Shown here in pieces: positions 1 through 6,341 of a DNA stretch of 11,673 nucleotides; position 1 is the first letter of the stretch, and each line of letters starts with the position of its first letter. Made by a program: the position numbers and the translations under genes. Under the pieces are notes generated by a model. That model did not search any database and was not told where the DNA came from. It worked only from the letters and a program-made list of their open reading frames with translations. Source of the stretch: an uncultured Verrucomicrobiota bacterium (GTDB lineage: Bacteria; Verrucomicrobiota; Verrucomicrobiae; Opitutales; Opitutaceae); contig CAMLQS010000146.1 in NCBI GenBank assembly GCA_946482165.1, positions 1 through 11,673 of the forward strand, written 5' to 3'.

Positions 1-2
1 AC

Positions 3-2291
3 GACCCCGCCTGGGAAAACCTCCTCGACGACGTCGAGTGGCTCCTCCCGCGCCAATCCCACCGCGTGGCCGCCGGCCTCGACGCGATCCGCCTCCGCAA
101 ACAGGTCGCCGACGCCCTCAACCACTTCCACCGCACCGATCCCGAACGGGCCAAAGCCGCGGCGGCCCGCGTCTCCGCCCACGCCGCCGCGCTCCACTCC
201 CTCGGCCTCGACGCCGGCGCGCGCCTCCTCCACGAGCGCGGCCCGCGCCTCGTCCTTCGCCTCCTCCGCGACGCAGTCGGCGCCTGGGCCGGCGGCGCCT
301 TCGCCCTCTGGGGCCTCGCGATCCACCTCGTCCCCTTCGGCCTTTCGCGCATGGTAGCGAAACTTCTCGGCCGCGGCGACCGCGCCACCCTCGCCCTCTG
401 GCGCCTGGTGTTCGGTGCCTTCCTTCTCCTCGCCTGGTATGCGGTGCTCGCTCTCGCCGCCGCCGCTTACTTCCAGCCCTGGGTCGTCATTCTGCTCTGC
501 GTCCTCGCACCGTCCTCCGCGCTCTTCGGCCTGCGCTGGTTCCGCGTTCAACGCACCCGCGCTCGCGCCTGGCTCGCCGAGCTCCGCCTCCTCCTCGACC
601 GCAAACGCGCCGCCGCCCTTCGCGCCGAACACGCCGCGATCGGCGAACTCCTCTCCGCCTTCGCCGCCGAGTGGACCGCCTCTTCAGGTCTCAAGTCGCA
701 GCCCTCCGCCCTCGATCCCTCCTCCGCTTCTTCAGGTTTCAGGTCTCAGCTTTCATCCCTCTCCTCCCGCCTCGTCCGCCCGCCCGCCTGGGTCGCGGCC
801 ATCCTCTCCGCCGCCTGCGCCGCGCTCGTCCTCGGCGCCGCGTATTGGATTTATCACGACCATCCGCTCGAGTGGCGCCGCACCGATTCGCCCGCGCTGC
901 ACGACCTCGCGCCCGAGCGTCTCGCCGCCGACCTCGACCGCGACGAACGCGCCCTTTCCGGCGTCATCGATGGCATCGCCGATCTGGAGAAGAACTTCCG
1001 CTCCTTCGAGGCCGGCCTGGCGAGCGGCGAGCGCAGCTACTACCGCCAGGCCGACGACGACGAGATCCGCCGCATGGTCGTCACCTTTCTCGCCCTCCGC
1101 GACGCCACGCTCCGCAGCGCCTGGACCTACGAGCGCCACGGCCAGCTCGCCCCCGGCCCGGACCGCGACCGCGCCGCCCGCCTCCACGCCGTCGCCCTCA
1201 TCCTCTCCTACGACCTCGCCGCCCGCTTCGTCGCCGCCTTCGAGGAAAAACCGCTCTCGCAAAAGAAGCTCAACGAGGCCGAACCGCGCTGGAACCTCCC
1301 GTCCGACACCTACGACACGCTCGCCGCCGCCCTCGGCCATCGCGAATACCGCCGCCTGCTCGACCGCGCCCTCGCCTCCGGTGCCTGGTCCACCGCCGAG
1401 CCCATGCCGGAAAACTTTCGGCCCGCGCTCGACGCCGCCCTTGCGCGCCTCGCCTCCGCCGACACCGGCTGGCTCCGCCAAAAAGTCGCCTCCCGCGCCA
1501 ACGAGGTCCGCGATCTCGCCGGCGGCGGTTTCTATCGCGCCAGCTCCTTCGTCTCCACCCTCGTCGGCGACGCCCGCCTCCGCGCCCCTCGCCAAGGCCG
1601 CGCGTTGATCAGCCACGCCCAACTCGATGAGCTCCGCGGAAAGCTCCGCCCCGGCGACATCCTCATCGAACGCCGCAACTGGTATCTCTCCAACGCCTTC
1701 CTCCCCGGCTACTGGCCCCACGCCGCGCTCTACGTCGGCACCGCCGACGAGCTCCGCGCCCTCGGCCTCGCCGACGATCCGCGCGTCGCCAAAAAACTCG
1801 GACCCTTCGCCGCGCCCGACGCGCTCGGCCATGCGCACGCCGTCATCGAAGCCACCAGCGAGGGAGTGATTTTCACCTCCGCCGAACACTCGATCGGCGA
1901 GGCCGACGGCGTGGCCGTCCTGCGCCCGCGGGTCGACGACGCAGCGCGCCGCGAAATCATCGCCCGCGCCTTCGACCACTCGGGCAAACCCTACGATTTC
2001 GACTTCGATTTCTTCAGCGCCGACAAACTCGTCTGCACCGAGGTCGTCTACCGCGCCACCGCCGGCCATGTCGACCTGCCCCTCGTCGAGGTCCTCGGCC
2101 GCCGCACGCTGCCCGCCCTTGAGGTTGTCCGCTACGCGCTCACTCCCGCCGGTCGCGAGCAACTCGAGTTCATCGCCCTCCTCGACGGGGACGAACACGC
2201 CGGCCACGCCGTCTGGGCCGACGAAAAAGCCCTCGCCGATTCCCTCGACCGCCCCGCGCTCACCTGGTTGCAATCGCGCCGAAAACCATGA
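3..2291 (+). CDS. Membrane protein with C-terminal YiiX/YebB-like permuted NlpC/P60 cysteine hydrolase domain (5' end outside window)
   Basis: The reading frame is open to the left edge, so the gene is 5'-truncated; the GTG at 66 is only the first possible internal start. Residues below are numbered from that GTG. Residues 1-50 (ALNHFHRTDPERA, then HSLGL) resemble the segment that follows the catalytic domain in lysophospholipid acyltransferases (inference). Hydrophobic stretches lie near 74-93, 112-160 and 240-264. Residues 270-530 are a helical region of the kind found before YiiX domains. The hydrolase domain starts near 535 with GDILIERRNWYLSN, has His552 in PGYWPHAALYVG, and Cys657 in KLVCTEVVYRA, the circularly permuted His-then-Cys order of this papain-like family, which acts on amide or ester bonds. 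Residues 206-231 are encoded by a repeat and look like a Ser-rich linker. It overlaps the next gene by ATGA. The hydrolase call is firm; substrate and acyltransferase part are not. Confidence 0.85.
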   Translation, partial: DPAWENLLDDVEWLLPRQSHRVAAGLDAIRLRKQVADALNHFHRTDPERAKAAAARVSAHAAALHSLGLDAGARLLHERGPRLVLRLLRDAVGAWAGGAFALWGLAIHLVPFGLSRMVAKLLGRGDRATLALWRLVFGAFLLLAWYAVLALAAAAYFQPWVVILLCVLAPSSALFGLRWFRVQRTRARAWLAELRLLLDRKRAAALRAEHAAIGELLSAFAAEWTASSGLKSQPSALDPSSASSGFRSQLSSLSSRLVRPPAWVAAILSAACAALVLGAAYWIYHDHPLEWRRTDSPALHDLAPERLAADLDRDERALSGVIDGIADLEKNFRSFEAGLASGERSYYRQADDDEIRRMVVTFLALRDATLRSAWTYERHGQLAPGPDRDRAARLHAVALILSYDLAARFVAAFEEKPLSQKKLNEAEPRWNLPSDTYDTLAAALGHREYRRLLDRALASGAWSTAEPMPENFRPALDAALARLASADTGWLRQKVASRANEVRDLAGGGFYRASSFVSTLVGDARLRAPRQGRALISHAQLDELRGKLRPGDILIERRNWYLSNAFLPGYWPHAALYVGTADELRALGLADDPRVAKKLGPFAAPDALGHAHAVIEATSEGVIFTSAEHSIGEADGVAVLRPRVDDAARREIIARAFDHSGKPYDFDFDFFSADKLVCTEVVYRATAGHVDLPLVEVLGRRTLPALEVVRYALTPAGREQLEFIALLDGDEHAGHAVWADEKALADSLDRPALTWLQSRRKP
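682..757 (+). repeat. Degenerate heptamer (YYTCAGG) repeats inside a coding sequence
   Basis: Two short runs of a 7-base unit sit 27 bases apart. The first reads CTTCAGG, TCTCAAG, TCGCAGC (682-702). The second reads CTTCAGG, TTTCAGG, TCTCAGC, TTTCATC (730-757). They are translated as a Ser/Gly/Gln-rich linker just before the third membrane segment of the hydrolase protein. The same unit recurs between genes at 6255-6303 and, inverted, at 11288-11298. Confidence 0.7.
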
Positions 2292-3139
2292 CGTCCGACC
2301 CCGCCCCACACGTTCCCGCTCCGCTTCCGACCCCCGGTCTGGTCGCGCGTTTCTGGCGTTGGAGCCGCGAGGTCGCCTCGGCCTTTCGCGCCTGCTCCGG
2401 CGCGTTTGGATTCATCCTGCGACGCGGGCTTTGGCCGCACGTCCTGCTCGTTTTTCTCCTCCTCACGGTCATCACCGCCTCGCTCTGGACCGCCGGCTGG
2501 TTTCTCGCCGGTCGCTTTTCCGACTGGCTGCTCACCTTTCTGCCGCTCGAACGCTGGGGCGCGATCCCCGGCGGGGAACTTGCCTGGCTCGGCACCACGC
2601 TCGATTGGTTCACCCACCTCGTCCTCGTTCTCCCGCTCGGTCTCGCGCTGCTCTGGCTCCAGCAGCCGATCCTGCAAGCGATCGGCTTTCCCATTTTCGA
2701 CCGCCTCACCGAACGCGTCGAAGCGGCCCTCGGCAACCGCGAACCCATCCATCGCTTCGACCTCGCCCGCTACCTGCGCATGCTCGTCGTCGTCGGCCTG
2801 CCCAACGCGATCGCCGCGCTTTTCAAGACCACCCTCTGCGCGATCCTGGGGCTCATCCCGGTCATCGGCCTCTTCTTCATCGTGCGAGGCATCCTGCTCA
2901 ACGCCTACTACTCCGGCTACGGCGTCCTCGAAAACTACTTCGAAAACCGCGGCTGGGACCTCGGCCAAAGCCGCGACGTCATCCGCTCGCGCCGTTCGCT
3001 GGCCACGGGCATCGGCCTTTGGGTCAATCTGCTCGCGCTCATCCCCTTCATCGGCTCGGCCCTCGCCCTCACGCTCGGCACCGTCGGCGGCGGCCTCGCC
3101 CTGCACGACTGGGAACGCCGCGCCGACCCGGCGCCATGA
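2288..3139 (+). CDS. EI24 domain / CysZ-like integral membrane protein
   Basis: A 283-residue polytopic membrane protein. Hydrophobic segments lie near residues 51-74, 109-124, 163-200 (long enough for two passes, containing GLIPVIGLFFIVRGILLNAY) and 239-270 (ending IPFIGSALALTLGTVGG). This layout, and the repeated IP-x-IG turns followed by a short charged tail (DWERRADPAP), fit the EI24/CysZ family, whose best-known bacterial member supports sulfate uptake. A transport role here is not shown, as many EI24 proteins outside Proteobacteria have no known substrate. The ATG shares ATGA with the upstream hydrolase stop, so the two are almost certainly cotranslated. There is no sulfur assimilation gene nearby, which argues against simply calling it cysZ. 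Confidence 0.85.
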   Translation: MTSDPAPHVPAPLPTPGLVARFWRWSREVASAFRACSGAFGFILRRGLWPHVLLVFLLLTVITASLWTAGWFLAGRFSDWLLTFLPLERWGAIPGGELAWLGTTLDWFTHLVLVLPLGLALLWLQQPILQAIGFPIFDRLTERVEAALGNREPIHRFDLARYLRMLVVVGLPNAIAALFKTTLCAILGLIPVIGLFFIVRGILLNAYYSGYGVLENYFENRGWDLGQSRDVIRSRRSLATGIGLWVNLLALIPFIGSALALTLGTVGGGLALHDWERRADPAP

Positions 3140-3199
3140 ATTCCTCCCGGTGGGGCACCGAAATGAAGGCGCCAAGACCGGCCTCGCAGTGAGATAGAA

Positions 3200-3916
3200 T
3201 CAGGCTCTGCGGCGCCGCCCAAACGTCCACGCCAGGCAGCCCAAACCCGCGAATGTCGCCGCGGCGGCCGGCTCGGGAACCGTGCTCAGCACGAGGCCGT
3301 TTAAAACCGCACCGTCCTGGTATCCGGTGCCTCCCTGCAACCCTGAACGTTGGGCGAGCAACGAGAGACCGCCCGTCCCGTCCGCTTGCACGAAGAAACT
3401 GGTGGTGAAGGCCGTCGTTTGCGTCGCGGTGACGATGGTCACCAAGCTGTTGTTCGCCACGATCGCCTGTTCCCGAGGCGCCCACCTCCCCGCGAAATAA
3501 AGCAGGTCGAACCGATAGCTGGCACCGGGGATAAGTCCGACAAAATTGAATTGAAGAGGCGTGGCGGTGCCCCCCGTCGATGCGCCATCCCACGCCAAAG
3601 TCGCCAATACCTGCTTCAACCCCAAATCGTCAGACGAGCTTTGATCACCCGCGAACGGGTTGTTGACAGTGGTATACACCGAGCCGGTGCCGGCCGTATA
3701 GGGCGCAAATGTCACCCCCTGCACCGAGATGCTTGAGGAGCCTTGAATGTTGTAGGCATACAACACCCGCGCCGGATCAAGCGTGAGCCCTTGGCCCGCA
3801 TCGCCCCCGGTCAATGCCACCGTAGTCTGAGCATTCAAAGAAGCGAGCGCGCCGACGCACGAAACCAAGCCCCAAAGACAATACCGCCACCCGGCCGAGC
3901 GTGATAGGAAATACAT
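3200..3916 (-). CDS. PEP-CTERM sorting domain-containing surface protein
   Basis: A 238-residue secreted protein on the opposite strand from its neighbours. Residues 1-30 form a signal peptide: Arg at 6 and 11, a hydrophobic core at 12-25, and a likely cleavage site near ASLNAQ. The C-terminal 26 residues (213-238) are a textbook PEP-CTERM tail: VPEP, then a hydrophobic helix (AAAATFAGLGCLAWTFG), then RRRRA. Such tails are recognised by exosortase and tie proteins to the extracellular or cell-surface matrix. The middle is rich in Gly, Ser, Thr and Ala, contains IPGASYRFDLLYF and probably folds as a beta-sandwich; its function is unknown. No exosortase is in the window. Codon use is visibly less C-ending than in the flanking genes. 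The ATG at 3916 has a good ribosome binding site, and the stop faces the convergent EI24 gene 60 bases away. Confidence 0.92.
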   Translation of the reverse strand: MYFLSRSAGWRYCLWGLVSCVGALASLNAQTTVALTGGDAGQGLTLDPARVLYAYNIQGSSSISVQGVTFAPYTAGTGSVYTTVNNPFAGDQSSSDDLGLKQVLATLAWDGASTGGTATPLQFNFVGLIPGASYRFDLLYFAGRWAPREQAIVANNSLVTIVTATQTTAFTTSFFVQADGTGGLSLLAQRSGLQGGTGYQDGAVLNGLVLSTVPEPAAAATFAGLGCLAWTFGRRRRA

Positions 3917-3923
3917 GATTTCA

Positions 3924-3928
3924 CACCT
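3924..3928 (-). promoter_or_regulatory. Ribosome binding site of the PEP-CTERM gene
   Basis: On the minus strand the start region reads GCAGGTGTGAAATCATG. AGGTG lies 7 bases before the ATG. It is the only clear Shine-Dalgarno sequence in front of any gene in this window and fixes the start at 3916. Confidence 0.6.
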
Positions 3929-3950
3929 GCGTTACATCCGCGGGATTTTC

Positions 3951-4065
3951 CGCTCAAGCAAAATGTCCATAGCCCGTGACTGTATCTCGCTCAAGCAAGG
4001 CGGCTTGAGATGACTTCACGCCATCGAAACCAGTGCCGGTTTCTCTTTTTCGGAAGTCGCTTGAG
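3951..4065. repeat. Cluster of CTCAAGC motifs (two direct copies, two inverted)
   Basis: The 11-base sequence CGCTCAAGCAA occurs at 3951-3961 and again at 3989-3999, 38 bases apart. The inverted core GCTTGAG occurs at 4003-4009 and 4059-4065. CTCAAGC at 3990-3996 and GCTTGAG at 4003-4009 can form a 7-bp stem with a 6-base loop. Repeated copies upstream of a divergent gene pair look like binding sites for a regulator, but no regulator is identifiable here. Confidence 0.4.
4026..4050 (+). terminator. Possible small intrinsic terminator or leader hairpin
   Basis: GAAACC (4026-4031) pairs perfectly with GGTTTC (4038-4043) around the loop AGTGCC, followed by TCTTTTT. The stem is short with only two G-C pairs at one end. 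No plus-strand gene ends upstream, so if functional it would act on a leader RNA or on readthrough rather than at a gene end. Confidence 0.25.
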
Positions 4066-4270
4066 CCCCTCCCCGCGAGCCCGCCGTAGCGGGGGAAAAT
4101 TCATCGAATCTACGTGAACCCGGTTCCCTTGAACGAGTCGCAGGCAAATAATGTTTACGTCCCTTGCCGCGCGCCGAGTTTTTCGCCCCGTGCGCGATGC
4201 CGCGCGGCGCCGAGGCCGTCCACGCTTCGCGCTCGTATCCCTGTCCCGCCTCCCGTCGTCTTTGTCCCCC

Positions 4271-6241
4271 ATGGCCCGCCTCCGCTTTCCTCGCCGTCCG
4301 CTGCCCCGCTCCCTCTCCTGCTGCCTGGCCGCCATCGTTCTAGCGAGCGCCGGCTGCCAAAATCGCCCCGCCGCCGCACCCGCCAAGCCCGCCCCGGCGG
4401 AAGAGCCTCCGCCGCCTCCCGTCAGCGCCGTCTACGACCCCCAGATCCGCGAAATACTGAACCTCGCCCGCTCCGGCTCCTGGACCGAAGCCGAGACCAA
4501 GGCCGCCGAACTCAAACGCCTCGCCCCCGACGATCCGGCCGTCGACCGCGTCCACACCTGGACGCTCACCGAGGGCCAGCGCCGCCGCGACCGCGCGCTC
4601 GAGACGGAGTTCCGCCAGATCGAGTCCAAGGACTCCCGCTTCGACAACGACCTGGGCGACATCCTCGACCGCGACCCGCGCAGCCTCGATCTCCCGCGCA
4701 GCCTGCGCAGCGCCCTCGATGACATCGAGAAAGCCTCCGACATCCCCTCTCCCTACGGACGCACCATCGAGCGCAGCGCGCCCCTGGTCGGCCTCGACGA
4801 GCACAAACCGACCGTCGCCGAGACCGCCCTTCTCCAGCCCATGACCCTCCAGGCCGACGATCTCACCCTGGAGAACATCATCTTCACCGTCGGCAAAAAC
4901 ACCGGCCTCAACTTCGTCGCCGACCGCTCGCTCCCGCAGTTCCAGCGCAAGCTCAGCGTCAACCTCCGCGACGTCCCCGTCCGCCAGTTTCTCGACCACG
5001 TCGGCCGCCAGATGGATCTTCATTTCGAGATCGGCGAAAACCTCGTCTGGATCGTCGACGCCAAGGAAGGCGCCAAACGCGGCTTCGAGGAGACACGTTT
5101 CTACCGCCTCCGCCGCGGTTTCCTTCTCCCCGCGCAGTTCAGCCCCGCCGAGGTCAACGAGACCCGCGTGAAGGACAAGGACCGCGAAACCGTCACCTCC
5201 AACCGCAAGATGGAGGACTTCGTCCGCGACGGCACCCCCGCCGCCCCGTCCATCGACGAAGCGATCAAGCAGTTCTTCGGCGGCTCGAAGTATTTCATCG
5301 ATTACGAACGCAACATCATCGTCGCCACCGGCACCCGCTCCCAGCTCCAGACCCTGGAGAACATCATTCGCGAGTTCGACCGCCCCATCCAGCAGGTCCT
5401 CATCGAGGCGCGCTTCATCACCATCTCCGAATCCGCCTACCAGCGCCTCGGCCTCAACTGGGAAACCGGCCGCCCCTCCACCGTCCCCCGCTCCGCGACC
5501 GACTACACCCAGCTCGGAGTCGACGTCGGGTTCGGCCTGCAAAAAACGTTCACCAACGTCCTCAGCGACGACTCCCTCACCGCCACCCTCAACGCCATCG
5601 AGCAATCCGGCGAGAGCCAGACCCTCAGCGCCCCGCGCCTCACGGTCGTCAACAACCGCCCCGCCACCATCCGCGACGGCCAGACCCAATACTTCTACGA
5701 GGAATACACCGTCTCCCAGACCATCCTCGAAAACCGCTCCACCTCCTCGCTCGTTCCCAAGGGCAAGCCCACCAAGCTCACCGCCGGCGTCTCCCTCGAC
5801 GTGCTCGCCAGCATCGGCGGCGACGGCCGCGGCATCCTCCTCGCCCTCCGGCCCGCCGTTTCGCAGGACGTGGAGCTCGTCACCTTCGCCACCATCAGCG
5901 ACCTCGATTCCTCCGGCCGCGTCGCCAGCACCTTCGACATCAAGCTCCCCCGCTCCCGCGACCAGGAAATATCCACCCGCGTCGTCGTGCAGTCCGGCGA
6001 GACCGTCGTCATGGGCGGCGTAATCGAGAACGAGCAGACCACGTTCACCGAGTCCGTCCCCATCCTCGGCAAACTCCCCCTCATCGGCGCCGCCTTCCGC
6101 ACCAAGACCGAGATCAGCCGCCCGCGCTACCTCCTCATCTTCGTCACCGCCACGCTCCTCTCCGAAAGCGGCGAATTCATCCGCTACTCCGCGCCGAGCA
6201 CGCCCACGTCGCCCGCTCCAAACACCCCCGCCACCCCATAA
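4271..6241 (+). CDS. Outer-membrane secretin (GspD/PilQ family), probable lipoprotein
   Basis: Secretins form the gated outer-membrane channel of type II secretion and type IV pilus machines. Starting at ATG 4271 gives 656 residues with a clean lipoprotein-like leader: basic residues 1-13, a hydrophobic core, and ASAGC ending at Cys29. An in-frame ATG at 4151 would add 40 Arg-rich residues before it and hide the leader, so I prefer 4271. After a proline-rich linker (about 32-48) comes a helical, TPR-like region (50-170), an N0/STN-like domain (188-265, VRQFLDHVGRQM), a secretin N-domain (about 341-375, DYERNIIVATGTRSQL) and the beta-barrel secretin domain (377-631). The family hallmark near 596-610 reads VPILGKLPLIGAAFR. 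A Pro/Thr tail follows. It is first in a same-strand cluster of pilus-assembly-like genes. GspD versus PilQ cannot be decided. Confidence 0.95.
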   Translation: MARLRFPRRPLPRSLSCCLAAIVLASAGCQNRPAAAPAKPAPAEEPPPPPVSAVYDPQIREILNLARSGSWTEAETKAAELKRLAPDDPAVDRVHTWTLTEGQRRRDRALETEFRQIESKDSRFDNDLGDILDRDPRSLDLPRSLRSALDDIEKASDIPSPYGRTIERSAPLVGLDEHKPTVAETALLQPMTLQADDLTLENIIFTVGKNTGLNFVADRSLPQFQRKLSVNLRDVPVRQFLDHVGRQMDLHFEIGENLVWIVDAKEGAKRGFEETRFYRLRRGFLLPAQFSPAEVNETRVKDKDRETVTSNRKMEDFVRDGTPAAPSIDEAIKQFFGGSKYFIDYERNIIVATGTRSQLQTLENIIREFDRPIQQVLIEARFITISESAYQRLGLNWETGRPSTVPRSATDYTQLGVDVGFGLQKTFTNVLSDDSLTATLNAIEQSGESQTLSAPRLTVVNNRPATIRDGQTQYFYEEYTVSQTILENRSTSSLVPKGKPTKLTAGVSLDVLASIGGDGRGILLALRPAVSQDVELVTFATISDLDSSGRVASTFDIKLPRSRDQEISTRVVVQSGETVVMGGVIENEQTTFTESVPILGKLPLIGAAFRTKTEISRPRYLLIFVTATLLSESGEFIRYSAPSTPTSPAPNTPATP

Positions 6242-6254
6242 GCCCCCTCGTCCG

Positions 6255-6303
6255 CTTCAGGCCCCATATCTCCGATTTCAGGTCTCAGGTTTCAGGCCTC
6301 ATC
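6255..6303 (+). repeat. Heptamer (YYTCAGG) repeat in the secretin-PilM/N spacer
   Basis: The 100-base gap between the secretin and the next gene holds CTTCAGG (6255-6261), then a tandem run TTTCAGG, TCTCAGG, TTTCAGG, CCTCATC (6276-6303), then a pyrimidine-rich stretch up to the ATG at 6342. The arrangement, including the following CATCCCT and pyrimidine tract, closely parallels 730-773 inside the hydrolase gene, so both are copies of one dispersed repeat. Confidence 0.7.
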
Positions 6304-6341
6304 CCTTCTTTCCTCCCTCCTCTTTTCCCCGCCTCGCTCCG

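Larger units (their letters stand above)
3917..4270. promoter_or_regulatory. Divergent regulatory region between the PEP-CTERM gene and the secretin cluster
   Basis: About 350 bases, less GC-rich than its surroundings, must hold the start signals of both the minus-strand PEP-CTERM gene and the plus-strand secretin operon. I see repeated CTCAAGC/GCTTGAG motifs (3951-4065), a hairpin followed by five T (4026-4050), a 6-bp hairpin with stem CCCCGC/GCGGGG (4071-4094), a small inverted repeat GAACC-C-GGTTC (4116-4126), and an AT-rich patch with TTGAAC (4129-4134) and TAATGT (4149-4154). None forms a well-spaced sigma-70 promoter, so exact promoter positions are not called. Confidence 0.45.

Noticed and set aside
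38..1630. 530-codon plus-strand open frame in another phase at the left edge
   Set aside because: Almost entirely Arg and Pro, and overlaps the hydrolase frame; a phase shadow.
753..2309. Long minus-strand open frame opposite the hydrolase gene
   Set aside because: It lies entirely antisense to a gene with clear catalytic motifs, and its Gly/Glu/Ala-rich translation is the usual by-product of C-ending codons in GC-rich DNA.
4033..4047. Sigma-54-like sequence on the minus strand (CGGCACTGGTTTCGA) upstream of the PEP-CTERM gene
   Set aside because: The conserved GC of the -12 element is GA and the first T of the -24 element is missing, so it fails at invariant positions.
4129..4154. TTGAAC ... 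TAATGT as a sigma-70 promoter
   Set aside because: The spacing is 14 bases, shorter than a usable 16-18, so it is mentioned only as a weak possibility.
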